Assembly (NCBI GenBank): GCA_021820665.1
Contig: JAKADK010000013.1
Location: 1-48,795 of the forward strand
Source: Actinomycetes bacterium
Lineage (GTDB): Bacteria; Actinomycetota; Acidimicrobiia; Acidimicrobiales; RAAP-2
DNA: 48,795 nt
Direction: 5' to 3'
Shown one piece after another: positions 7,841-16,464 of the stretch. The notes under the pieces are model-generated. The model saw only the letters and a list, made by a program, of their open reading frames with translations, made no database searches and was not told the DNA's origin. How positions within the stretch are numbered: position 1 is the stretch's first letter; each line of letters begins with the position of its first letter. The position numbers and the translations under genes are program-made.

Positions 7841-10677
7841 GGATCCCCCCCGAGGAGCACGGCGACAACTCCCGGCAGGTCGCCGTGGCCGCGGGAGCGG
7901 ACCCCGCTCGGCTCGTGGACCTGGCCGCCTCCATGAACCCGTTCGCGCCCGACGTCAGGTCGGTTGTGGCCGCCGGCGTGGACGGCATCACCCGTTATCC
8001 CGACGAGCGTGACCGGCGCCGGGCCCGTCACGCTCTGGCCGAGGCGATGGGGGTCGACCGGGACCGGCTCATCGTGACCAACGGAGGTGCCGAGGCGATC
8101 GCCCTCGTCGCCGCCGAGCTCGGCGCCGGGTGGGTGGAGGAACCGGAGTTCTCCCTCTACCGCCGCCATCTCGCCCTCGTCGAGCCGGGCGCCCCGAGGT
8201 TCCGTTCCGATCCGCACAATCCCACCGGCCGGCTGGCGGGACCCGGCGCGACGGCAGGGGTCTGGGACGAGGCGTTCTACCCCCTCGCCACCGGCCGGTG
8301 GACGCGAGGCGCGGCGGCGCAGGGCGGTGCCGTCGTCGTCGGCTCGTTGACGAAGGTGTTCGCCTGCCCCGGTCTCCGCCTGGGCTACGCCCTGGCGCCG
8401 GAGAGCGCCCCCGGCCTGCCCGCTAGGCTGGAGCGCCGGCAACCCCGATGGTCGGTGGGGACGATCGCCCTGCTGGCGCTTCCCCAGCTGGTGGCCCGGG
8501 CCGATCTGCCCGGCTGGCACGCCGCCATCGCCGCTGCTCGGGGAGAGCTGGTCGCGGTCCTGGCCCGTCACGGGCTCCGCGCCGAGCGCAGCGATGCCAA
8601 CTTCGTCCTGGTGCGGGGCGTGCCGGGTCTGCGAGACCGCCTCGCCGCCTGTGGCGTGGTGGTCCGCGACTGCACGAGCTTCGGCATGCCCGACGCCGTG
8701 AGGATCGCCGTCCCCGGCGCCGAGGGCCTCGAACGGCTGGACGGAGCGCTCGGACGGGCCCGGTGGCCGGACGGCCCGGGGGCGGAAGGGTCCCTCCGAG
8801 CGGATGGTCGCCGGACGACCGGGCCGCGGCCCGGGGTCGCGCCGGTCGGTCGGCACGGCGGCGCGGTGCCCGGCCGGCGGGCCAGGGCCGGCGGTGGGTC
8901 CGGCTCGGCCGGAGCCGTCGTCCTGCCGGGCCGGGGGGCGGCGCTCATGGTGTGCGGTACGGCGAGCGACGTGGGCAAGAGCCAGCTCGTCACCGGGCTG
9001 TGCCGCCTGCTCGCCCGCCAGGGGGTCCGCGTGGCCCCGTTCAAGGGCCAGAACATGGCGCTCAATTCCTTCGTGACGGCAGACGGCCTGGAGATCGGGC
9101 GGGCGCAGGCGGCCCAGGCGATGGCGGCCGGGATCGAGCCGGAGGTGGAGATGAACCCCCTCCTGCTGAAGCCGACCGGGGACCGGACGAGCCAGGTGGT
9201 GGTCATGGGGCGTCCGTGGCGCGTGCTCGACGCCGCCGGCTACCAGAAGGCCAAGCCGGAGCTGGTCGACGTCGTCATGGCGGCGCTGGCCGACCTGCGG
9301 TCCCGGTACGACGTGGTCCTCCTGGAGGGGGCGGGGAGCCCGGCCGAGATCAACCTCGGTCGGGGCGATCTCGTCAATCTCGGCCTGGCGGCACAGGCGG
9401 GCATTCCGGCGATCGTGGTCGGGGACATCGATCGCGGCGGGGTGTTCGCGGCCCTCTACGGCACGGTGGCGCTGCTCGACCATGATCTCCGGCCGTGGGT
9501 GCGGGGGTTCGTGGTGAACAAGCTGCGCGGGGACCCGACCCTGCTGGGGAACGTGTTGTCGGACCTGGAGACCCGCTGCGGTGTGCCGACGTTGGGCGTG
9601 CTCCCGTTCGTCGCCGGCCTGGACCTCGACGCCGAGGACTCCGTGGCGTTGGAGCGCCGCCGCACGGGCGGTGGGGACCTCGCGGTGCCGACCGCCGGCC
9701 CAGCGGGCTCCGCCGCCTGGACGATCGACGTGGCGGTCATCCGGTTCCCGCACATCGCCAACTTCACGGACGTCGACCCGCTCGTCTTGGAGCCCGCCGT
9801 CCGGGTCCGGTTCGTGGACAGCCCGGACGAACTGGGGGATCCCGACCTGGTGGTGCTGCCGGGCACGAAGACGACGGTGGCCGACCTGGCGTGGCTCCGG
9901 GAGACCGGGTTGGCTCGAGCCGTCGCGGCGGTGGCGGGGAGAGAGGGAGCGGCGGGCGAACCAGGCGACGGGAGGGGCGCGCCGGGTACTGCGGTGGTCG
10001 TCGGGATCTGCGGTGGGTACCAGATGTTGGGCGGCGCCATCGAGGATCCGGTCGGGGTCGAGAGCGCGTGCCCGGTCGTCGACGGGCTGGGCTGGCTCGA
10101 CGTCCGCACCGTGTTCGAGCCGACCAAGCAGACCCGCCGGCGTGCGGGCACGGTGCACGGCCGGCCCGCTACAGGGGGGCCGGACATCGCCGCTGGCCCG
10201 GTGCGGGTGCAGGGGTACGAGATCCATCACGGGCGGCCGCAGGTGGGCTCGCACGCCCGGGCGTGGTTCGATCTCGTGGAGGTGGCGGCCGGGCGGACAG
10301 CGGGCCCGGCGCGTCCCGGCGTCGCACCTGATGCCGTCGCACCTGATGGCGTCGCACCTGATGGCGTCGCACCTGATGCCGTCGCACCTGATGGCGTCGC
10401 ACCTGATGCCGTCGTGCCCGAAGGCGTCGCCGACGAGGACGCCGGGGTCTACGGCACCAGCCTGCACGGCGTCTTCGAGAGCGACGAGCTGCGACGGGAG
10501 CTCCTGGCGGCGGTCGCGCGGCGGCGAGGCCGGCGCTGGGTGGCGTCGGGTCTCGCGTTCCCGGCCGCCCGGGACGAGCAGTTCGACCGGCTGGCCCGGC
10601 TGTGTGCCGACCACCTCGACATGGACCGCCTCTGGTCGATCGCCGCCGATGCCCGGGCCGCAGGAGGCCCCCGGTGA
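7837..10677 (+). CDS. cobC-cobQ: Fused CobC/CobD-like PLP enzyme and cobyric acid synthase CobQ
   Basis: One uninterrupted 946-aa ORF encodes two pathway enzymes. Residues 1-310 resemble L-threonine-phosphate decarboxylase: EEHGDN, NPFAPD, VTNGGAEAIALVAAELG, HNPTG, WDEAFYPL and GSLTKVFACPGLRLGY, with Lys173 as the likely PLP lysine. About 30 residues usual before the NPTG motif are missing. A Gly/Arg/Pro linker follows. CobQ then starts at about Met371 with the P-loop GTASDVGKSQLVTG and ends in a glutamine amidotransferase domain (GICGGYQMLGG with Cys725, GTSLHGVFES). Residues 829-858 are a (VAPDA/G)6 repeat inserted shortly before the catalytic His. Internal translation from ATG 8947 is possible, but no stop separates the parts. 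The GTG 7837 start overlaps the cobD stop. Confidence 0.92.
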   Translation: MRIPPEEHGDNSRQVAVAAGADPARLVDLAASMNPFAPDVRSVVAAGVDGITRYPDERDRRRARHALAEAMGVDRDRLIVTNGGAEAIALVAAELGAGWVEEPEFSLYRRHLALVEPGAPRFRSDPHNPTGRLAGPGATAGVWDEAFYPLATGRWTRGAAAQGGAVVVGSLTKVFACPGLRLGYALAPESAPGLPARLERRQPRWSVGTIALLALPQLVARADLPGWHAAIAAARGELVAVLARHGLRAERSDANFVLVRGVPGLRDRLAACGVVVRDCTSFGMPDAVRIAVPGAEGLERLDGALGRARWPDGPGAEGSLRADGRRTTGPRPGVAPVGRHGGAVPGRRARAGGGSGSAGAVVLPGRGAALMVCGTASDVGKSQLVTGLCRLLARQGVRVAPFKGQNMALNSFVTADGLEIGRAQAAQAMAAGIEPEVEMNPLLLKPTGDRTSQVVVMGRPWRVLDAAGYQKAKPELVDVVMAALADLRSRYDVVLLEGAGSPAEINLGRGDLVNLGLAAQAGIPAIVVGDIDRGGVFAALYGTVALLDHDLRPWVRGFVVNKLRGDPTLLGNVLSDLETRCGVPTLGVLPFVAGLDLDAEDSVALERRRTGGGDLAVPTAGPAGSAAWTIDVAVIRFPHIANFTDVDPLVLEPAVRVRFVDSPDELGDPDLVVLPGTKTTVADLAWLRETGLARAVAAVAGREGAAGEPGDGRGAPGTAVVVGICGGYQMLGGAIEDPVGVESACPVVDGLGWLDVRTVFEPTKQTRRRAGTVHGRPATGGPDIAAGPVRVQGYEIHHGRPQVGSHARAWFDLVEVAAGRTAGPARPGVAPDAVAPDGVAPDGVAPDAVAPDGVAPDAVVPEGVADEDAGVYGTSLHGVFESDELRRELLAAVARRRGRRWVASGLAFPAARDEQFDRLARLCADHLDMDRLWSIAADARAAGGPR
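10321..10425 (+). repeat. 15-bp in-frame tandem repeat in cobQ
   Basis: Six copies of GTCGCACCTGATGSC run from 10321 to 10410. Only the 14th base alternates, in the order C,G,G,C,G,C. A degraded seventh copy reaches 10425. Each unit adds five codons (VAPDA or VAPDG), so copy-number change would keep the frame. Confidence 0.97.
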
Positions 10678-13600
10678 TCCTGTTCCTCACCAACGCCGAC
10701 ACCGAGATCCTGGCTCTCCGGGTCGTGGCCGAGTCGTTGCCCGACGGCTTCCCCGCTCTGGCGGCGGCCAATCCCGCCGCCCTCGAGCGCACGCCCGGAC
10801 TGGACGGCGTCGACGTGGTGCTCGTCCGCCTCCTCGGAGGGCGCCAGGCATGGCGCGAGCCCTTCGACCAGCTCCAAGAAGCGTGTCGGCAGCGCCGGAT
10901 CCCCCTGCTGGCCTTCGGCGGCGAGGCGGTGCCCGACGGCGAGCTGGCGGCGTGCTCGACGGTGCCGGCTGCCATCGTCACCCAGGCCTTCGCCTACCTG
11001 TCCGCCGGCGGCGTGGCGAACCTGGTCGAGATGCTCAAGTTCGTGGCGGACACCGTGCTGCTGGAGGGGTTCGGGTTCCAGGCGCCGGTGGTCGTCCCCG
11101 ACCACGGGGTGCTGGCGCGTCCGGGGCGGGGGGCAGCCGGGGACGTCGTCACGGCGGGGGATGCGCCCGGCGGTCGGGACGCGTCCCGGCTCGCCGTCCG
11201 GCCGCGCGTCGCGGTGCTCTTCTACCGGGCCCACGTCCTGGCGGGCAACACCGGCTTCGTCCACGACCTGTGCGACGCCCTGGAGGCAGCGGGCGCGGAC
11301 CCGCTCCCGATCTTCGCCTACTCGCTGCGGGCCGGGCGGGGGACGCCGTCGCCGGGAGAGGGTGGGCCACCACCGGGGGGACCGTCGGCGGGACCGACGG
11401 TGATGGACCTCTTGTCGGAGGCGTCGGTGGATGCCGTGGTGGTCACCATGCTCGCCGCCGGTGGTCTCGACGACTCCACGGACTCCTGGGACGCCGGCCC
11501 CCTCGGCACCCTCGGTGTGCCGATCCTCCAGGCCATCTGCGCCACGCGGTCCGCCGACGAGTGGCGGGCGTCGACGAGCGGCCTGACGCCGGTGGACGCG
11601 GCGATGACCGTCGCCATCCCGGAGTTCGACGGCCGCATCGTCACGGTCCCGTTCTCCTTCAAGGAGGTCGTCGACGACGGATCGGCCGCCGGCACTCCGG
11701 TGACCGCCTATCGCACCCAGGCCGACCGCGTGGCACGGGTGGCGGAGCTGGCGACAGCCCTGGCACGGCTCCGGGGTGTCGTCCCCGCCGAGCGGCACAT
11801 CGCCATCGTGCTGTCCGCCTACCCGACGAAGCGGAGCCGCCTCGGCAACGCCGTGGGCCTCGACACCCCGGCGTCGGTCATCGGCCTGCTCCATGCACTT
11901 CGGGGTGCCGGCTATCGGGTGGACCGCATCCCGAGGGACGGTGACGCCCTCATGGCCGAGCTGGCCGACACGCTGACCTACGACCGGGCGGCGCTGACGG
12001 CGGCGCAGTCGGCGGCGGCGATGGGCCGGTGGCCGGTGGCCGACTACCAGGAGTGGTTCGCCGGGCTGCCGGGTGACGCCCGGGAGCGGCTGGAGCAGGC
12101 GTGGGGTCCGGCTCCCGGCGACGTCTACGTCGAAGAGCCCGGTGAGCGGGGGACCGCCGGGGGCCGGTCCGGGCCCGGTACGACCGGCGGCGCGCGACCG
12201 GCGGCGCGCTCGCTCGTGTTCTCGGGGATCGACCTGGGGGGTGTGCTCGTCGCCATCCAGCCCCCTCGCGGGTTCGGTGAGAACCCGATCGCGACCTATC
12301 ACTCCCCGGATCTGCCACCCACCCACCACTACCTGGCCTTCTACCGGTGGCTGGCGACCGGGTGGGGGGCGCACGCCGTGATCCACCTGGGGAAGCACGG
12401 CACGCTGGAATGGCTTCCCGGCAAGTCGGTCGGCCTGTCGGCCTCGTGCTTCCCGGATGCGGCGCTCGGCAGCCTCCCCCTCGTCTACCCCTTCGTCGTC
12501 AACGACCCGGGCGAGGGGACACAGGCGAAGCGCCGGGCGCACGCCGTGATCGTCGACCACCTCGTCCCGCCGCTCACCCGGGCGGAGCTCACCGACGACC
12601 TGTCCACGCTGGAGGCGCTCCTCGACACCCACGCCCAGGTGGCGGCGTTGGACCCGGAGAAGCTACCCGAGATCCGGCGCCAGGTGTGGGACGTCCTGGT
12701 GGAGGCGGAGATCCACCGGGACCTGGGGGTGGTTGCCGGCGAGGACGGGGAGTCCGGCGCCGGCCCGGGCCGGATGCACGGCACCCCGGCGCGGGTGCGG
12801 CCGTCGTTCGAGGATGCCGCCTTCGACGATCTCCTGGTGGAGGTGGACGGCTACCTGTGCGAGCTGAAGGACGCCCAGATCCGTGGCGGGCTCCACGTGC
12901 TCGGCGTGGCTCCCACCGGTTCCCACCTCGTCGACATGGTGCTGGCCGTGACGAGGACGCACCAGACGAGAACGGGATCGCTGCGGGCCGAGGTGGCAGA
13001 CCGGCTGGGCGTCGGGGGCGGGACGCTGCCGGACGGCCGGTCCGCCGAGATCGATCCGCGTTCGTTGGACACGATCGAAGGAGAGTGCCGCCGGATGGTC
13101 GAGGCGTGCGCCGAGGCCGGGTGGCGGTTGGCGGCGGTCCGGGACGACGCCGACCCCGGCGGCGCGATCCGGTCGTCGGCGGTGCTCGCCTGGGTATGCG
13201 ACGTCCTCGTCCCGGCGCTCCAGGCCACGCCCCGGGAGATCGCCGCCGTCCTCGGCGCCCTCGACGGTCGGTTCGTCGAGCCGGGACCGAGCGGTGCCCC
13301 GTCCCGCGGGATGGCCCACGTGCTGCCCACCGGGAGGAACTTCTACTCGGTGGACCCCAAGGCCGTCCCCTCTCCGCTGGCATGGAAGGTGGGCCAGGCC
13401 CTCGCCGACCGGCTCGTCGAGCGGCACGTGGCCGAAGAGGGCGCCGTCCCCCGCCACGTGGCGCTGGTCGTGTGGGGCACTGCCGCCATGCGCACCGCCG
13501 GCGACGACGTGGCGGAGATCCTGGCGCTGCTCGGCGTCCGGCCCCGGTGGGGGCCGTCGGGCCGGGTCGACGGGATCGAGCTCGTCCCCCTGGAGGAGCT

Positions 13601-14531
13601 GGGCCGGCCCCGGGTGGACGTCACGGTGCGCATCTCGGGGTTCTTCCGTGACGCCTTTCCCCACGTGCTGGGCCTGCTCGACGACGCCATCCACCTGGTG
13701 GCGTCGGCACGGGAGCCGGCGGGAGACAATCCGATCGCGGCGGCGGGAACGGCCGACCCCAGGGTCTTCGGGCCCAAGCCCGGTGCCTACGGATCGGGGA
13801 TCCTGTCGGTCATCGAGTCGGGCAACTGGCGCACCGACGAGGACCTGGCCCAGGTCTACCTGGCCTGGAGCGGCTACTCCTACCAGCGCGCACGCCCGAG
13901 CGCGGCCCGGACGGCCGGGAGCGGGCGGCCGGGTGGGCCGTCCCCGGCGATCGAGGGCGTCCCGGCGGGGGATGCCCTGCGCCGGCGGCTCGTCTCGGTC
14001 CAGGTGGCGGTGAAGAACCAGGACAACCGGGAGCACGACATCTTCGACTCCGACGACTACCTCCAGGACCACGGCGGCATGGTGGCCGCCATCCGCTCTC
14101 TGGCGGGGCAGCGGCCCAAGGCCTGGTTCGGCGACTCGGCGGACCCCGATCGACCGCGCCTGCGCAGCCTGGCCGAAGAGGCGGCGCGCGTGGTCCGGAG
14201 CCGGGTGGTGAACCCCGCGTGGCTGGAGGCCATGACCCGCCACGGCTACAAGGGAGCGTTCGAGATGGCGGCCACCGTGGACTACCTGTTCGGATACGAC
14301 GCCACGGCCGGGGTGGTGGAGGATTGGATGTACGAGCGGGTCACCGAGGCCTACGTCGCCGATCCGGCGATGCGGAAGTTCTTCGAGCGGTCCAACCCGT
14401 GGGCGCTGCGCGCCATCGCCGAACGGCTCCTCGAAGCCGAAGAGCGCGGCATGTGGCGTGCCAGCGACCAGGCCCGACAGGCTCTCCGGGACGCGCTCCT
14501 CGAGGCGGAGGGATGGGAGGAGGACCGGTGA
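10674..14531 (+). CDS. cobN: Cobaltochelatase large subunit CobN
   Basis: The substrate-binding subunit of the ATP-driven cobalt chelatase, 1285 aa, the usual length. Family blocks include HLGKHGTLEWLPGKSVGLSA at about residue 570, VYPFVVNDPGEGTQAKRRAHA, LPTGRNFYSVDPKAVPS, RISGFFRDAFPH, and near the C-terminus QDNREHDIFDSDDYLQDHGGM and RHGYKGAFEMAATVDYLFGYD. The GTG start 10674 overlaps the cobQ stop by 4 bp and has AGGAGG about 6 nt upstream. Two Gly/Pro/Arg-rich loops, at about residues 160-250 and 480-510, look like lineage insertions. Its stop overlaps the start of the ChlI/ChlD partner, its likely motor subunit. Confidence 0.97.
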   Translation: MILFLTNADTEILALRVVAESLPDGFPALAAANPAALERTPGLDGVDVVLVRLLGGRQAWREPFDQLQEACRQRRIPLLAFGGEAVPDGELAACSTVPAAIVTQAFAYLSAGGVANLVEMLKFVADTVLLEGFGFQAPVVVPDHGVLARPGRGAAGDVVTAGDAPGGRDASRLAVRPRVAVLFYRAHVLAGNTGFVHDLCDALEAAGADPLPIFAYSLRAGRGTPSPGEGGPPPGGPSAGPTVMDLLSEASVDAVVVTMLAAGGLDDSTDSWDAGPLGTLGVPILQAICATRSADEWRASTSGLTPVDAAMTVAIPEFDGRIVTVPFSFKEVVDDGSAAGTPVTAYRTQADRVARVAELATALARLRGVVPAERHIAIVLSAYPTKRSRLGNAVGLDTPASVIGLLHALRGAGYRVDRIPRDGDALMAELADTLTYDRAALTAAQSAAAMGRWPVADYQEWFAGLPGDARERLEQAWGPAPGDVYVEEPGERGTAGGRSGPGTTGGARPAARSLVFSGIDLGGVLVAIQPPRGFGENPIATYHSPDLPPTHHYLAFYRWLATGWGAHAVIHLGKHGTLEWLPGKSVGLSASCFPDAALGSLPLVYPFVVNDPGEGTQAKRRAHAVIVDHLVPPLTRAELTDDLSTLEALLDTHAQVAALDPEKLPEIRRQVWDVLVEAEIHRDLGVVAGEDGESGAGPGRMHGTPARVRPSFEDAAFDDLLVEVDGYLCELKDAQIRGGLHVLGVAPTGSHLVDMVLAVTRTHQTRTGSLRAEVADRLGVGGGTLPDGRSAEIDPRSLDTIEGECRRMVEACAEAGWRLAAVRDDADPGGAIRSSAVLAWVCDVLVPALQATPREIAAVLGALDGRFVEPGPSGAPSRGMAHVLPTGRNFYSVDPKAVPSPLAWKVGQALADRLVERHVAEEGAVPRHVALVVWGTAAMRTAGDDVAEILALLGVRPRWGPSGRVDGIELVPLEELGRPRVDVTVRISGFFRDAFPHVLGLLDDAIHLVASAREPAGDNPIAAAGTADPRVFGPKPGAYGSGILSVIESGNWRTDEDLAQVYLAWSGYSYQRARPSAARTAGSGRPGGPSPAIEGVPAGDALRRRLVSVQVAVKNQDNREHDIFDSDDYLQDHGGMVAAIRSLAGQRPKAWFGDSADPDRPRLRSLAEEAARVVRSRVVNPAWLEAMTRHGYKGAFEMAATVDYLFGYDATAGVVEDWMYERVTEAYVADPAMRKFFERSNPWALRAIAERLLEAEERGMWRASDQARQALRDALLEAEGWEEDR

Positions 14532-16411
14532 GCGACGGGGTCGACTTTCCCTTCAGCGCCGTGGTGGGCCAGGACGACCTCCGCCTGGCCCTCCTGCTCG
14601 GCGCCATCGATCCCCGGATCGGCGGGGTGCTGCTGCGGGGTGAGAAGGGCAGCGCCAAGACGACCGTCGCCCGGGCGCTCGCCGGGCTCCTGCCGGAGGG
14701 CACCGGCTTCGTGGAGCTCCCCATCGGCGCCACCGAGGACCGGGTGGTGGGCACGATCGACCTCCGCCAGGTGCTCCGCGACGGAGAGCGGCGCTTCTCG
14801 CCGGGCCTCCTCCACGCGGCCCATGGCGGCGTCCTCTACGTCGACGAGGTCAACCTGCTCCCGGACCATCTGGTGGACGTGCTGTTGGACGTGGCGGCGA
14901 GCGGGGTCAACCGGGTCGAGCGCGAGGGTGTCTCGGAGACCCATCCCAGCCGCTTCGTCCTGATCGGGTCGATGAACCCCGAGGAAGGGGAGCTGCGCCC
15001 CCAGTTCCTCGACCGGTTCGGGCTGTCGGTGGCAGTCACCGGTCTCGCCGATCCGGCGGACCGGTCCGAGGCCGTCCGGCGTCGCCTGGCGTTCGACGCC
15101 GACCCGGCCGGGTTCGCCCGGGCATGGGCACCGGCGGAACGGGTCCTGGCCGATCGGCTGGCGGCGGCACGTCCGGTCCCGCTGGCGCCCGGCCTCCTGG
15201 AGCAGGTGGCGGAGCTGTGCATCGCCATGGGCGTGGAGGGCCTCCGGGCCGACCTGACCCTGTGCCGGGCCGCCGCTGCCCTGGCGGGCTGGGAGCACCG
15301 GGACGAGGCCGGTCCCGAGGACGTCCGACGGGTGGCCGGCTTCGTGCTGGCCCACCGGATGCGTCGGTCGCCCTACGATCCGCCCGAGCTGCCGGCGGCG
15401 GAGCTCGACCAGCGCCTGGAGGAGGTGCTCGGTCCCCGGCCGCCGGGCTCCGGCGCCGAGGGGGCGACCGACGGTTCGGCCGGGCGCGGATCGCAGGGTG
15501 CTGCCCCCGGTGGGGGCGCCCCGGACCACGTGGTGCCGCCGGCCCACGGCCGCCCCGAGGCGGCCCGGCTGCCGGAGGCGGAAAGAGGCATCTTCCCCCG
15601 TTCCGATGCGTCCCCCCGCGCCGCCACGGTGCCCGGGCACCACGAGCCCGTGGCGGGCGCACGCGGTCGTCTGGTGGGAGGTCGTACGCCGACGCCAGGA
15701 GCGCCGGTCGGCTCGATCTCGCCGGTCGGCACGATCTCGGCGGCAGCGGCGCGGGTGGGCGGCGCCGGCGGGGGGGTGACCGTCGAGGAGCAGGACCTCC
15801 GGGAGCCGGTGCGCGTGGGTAAGGCGGGCCACCTCGTCGTGCTCGCCGTGGACGCCTCGGGCTCGATGGACGCCGACGGTCGGATGGCGGCGGCGAAGGA
15901 CGCCGTGCTGGCGCTCCTCGTCGACGCCTACCAGCGCCGTGACCGGGTCGCCCTCGTCACCTTCCGGGGCGAGGGCGCGACCGTGGTGCTCCGTCCCACG
16001 GGGAGCACCGAGGTGGCCCGGGCTCGGTTGGTCGATCTGCCCACGGGCGGGCGGACCCCCCTGGCCGCCGGGATCGACGCTGCCGCCGAGGTGGTCCGGG
16101 CATCGGGCGGGGACGGCTACCGCCCCCTGGTGGTGCTCGTCTCTGACGGACGGGCGACGTGGGCGGCCGGTGCTGCCGACCCGGTGGAGGCGTCCCGCCG
16201 CGCCGCCGGTGGCCTCCTTAGGCAGGGGATCGCCGCCGTGGTCGTCGATGCCGAGGTGGCCCCCGAGGCGGTGCCCGGTCACCGCACCGGCATCGCACTG
16301 GGCCTGGCACGCCCGCTGGCCGAGGCCATGGGAGCGCGCTACCTGGCGCTCGGCGAGCTGAGCGGCGAGACGCTGGCCGGAGCTGTGCGCTCGAGCCTGC
16401 CGACGCGCTGA
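14528..16411 (+). CDS. Fused ChlI/ChlD-type chelatase motor for CobN
   Basis: A 627-aa protein joining an AAA+ ATPase (residues about 8-300) and a von Willebrand A domain (about 430-627). The AAA+ part has Walker A RGEKGSAKTTVARAL, LPIGATEDRVVGT, Walker B GGVLYVDEVNLL and SMNPEEGELRPQFLDRFG. The VWA part has the MIDAS motif DASGSMD at 442-448. A linker of about 120 residues rich in Gly, Pro and Ala separates them. In this position the protein most likely replaces the separate CobS and CobT subunits of the proteobacterial cobaltochelatase. A magnesium chelatase role is unlikely without bacteriochlorophyll genes nearby. GTG 14528 overlaps the cobN stop by 4 bp. Confidence 0.92.
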   Translation: MSDGVDFPFSAVVGQDDLRLALLLGAIDPRIGGVLLRGEKGSAKTTVARALAGLLPEGTGFVELPIGATEDRVVGTIDLRQVLRDGERRFSPGLLHAAHGGVLYVDEVNLLPDHLVDVLLDVAASGVNRVEREGVSETHPSRFVLIGSMNPEEGELRPQFLDRFGLSVAVTGLADPADRSEAVRRRLAFDADPAGFARAWAPAERVLADRLAAARPVPLAPGLLEQVAELCIAMGVEGLRADLTLCRAAAALAGWEHRDEAGPEDVRRVAGFVLAHRMRRSPYDPPELPAAELDQRLEEVLGPRPPGSGAEGATDGSAGRGSQGAAPGGGAPDHVVPPAHGRPEAARLPEAERGIFPRSDASPRAATVPGHHEPVAGARGRLVGGRTPTPGAPVGSISPVGTISAAAARVGGAGGGVTVEEQDLREPVRVGKAGHLVVLAVDASGSMDADGRMAAAKDAVLALLVDAYQRRDRVALVTFRGEGATVVLRPTGSTEVARARLVDLPTGGRTPLAAGIDAAAEVVRASGGDGYRPLVVLVSDGRATWAAGAADPVEASRRAAGGLLRQGIAAVVVDAEVAPEAVPGHRTGIALGLARPLAEAMGARYLALGELSGETLAGAVRSSLPTR

Positions 16412-16422
16412 GCGCTCGTTCC

Positions 16423-16454
16423 GGCCCGATCGACGGCCCGATCGACGGCCCGAC
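16423..16454. repeat. 12-bp tandem repeat between convergent genes
   Basis: GGCCCGATCGAC is repeated 2.6 times in the 53-bp space between the stops of the chelatase gene and the MFS gene. It has no U-tract and does not form a convincing terminator hairpin, so no function is assigned. Confidence 0.85.
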
Positions 16455-16464
16455 GCCCGGGAGG

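Noticed and set aside
8941-8952. Separate cobQ gene starting at ATG 8947
   Set aside because: No stop or good ribosome binding site separates it from the PLP domain, so a fusion is the simpler reading. Internal initiation remains possible.
10321-10425. CRISPR-like array
   Set aside because: The units are 15 bp, directly adjacent without spacers, and inside a coding frame.
7666-10614. 982-codon minus-strand frame opposite the cobC-cobQ fusion
   Set aside because: It has no recognisable motif, and its repeats mirror the 15-bp repeat of the real gene.
16412-16464. Bidirectional terminator between convergent genes
   Set aside because: The stretch is a direct repeat rather than a stable inverted repeat with a T-run.
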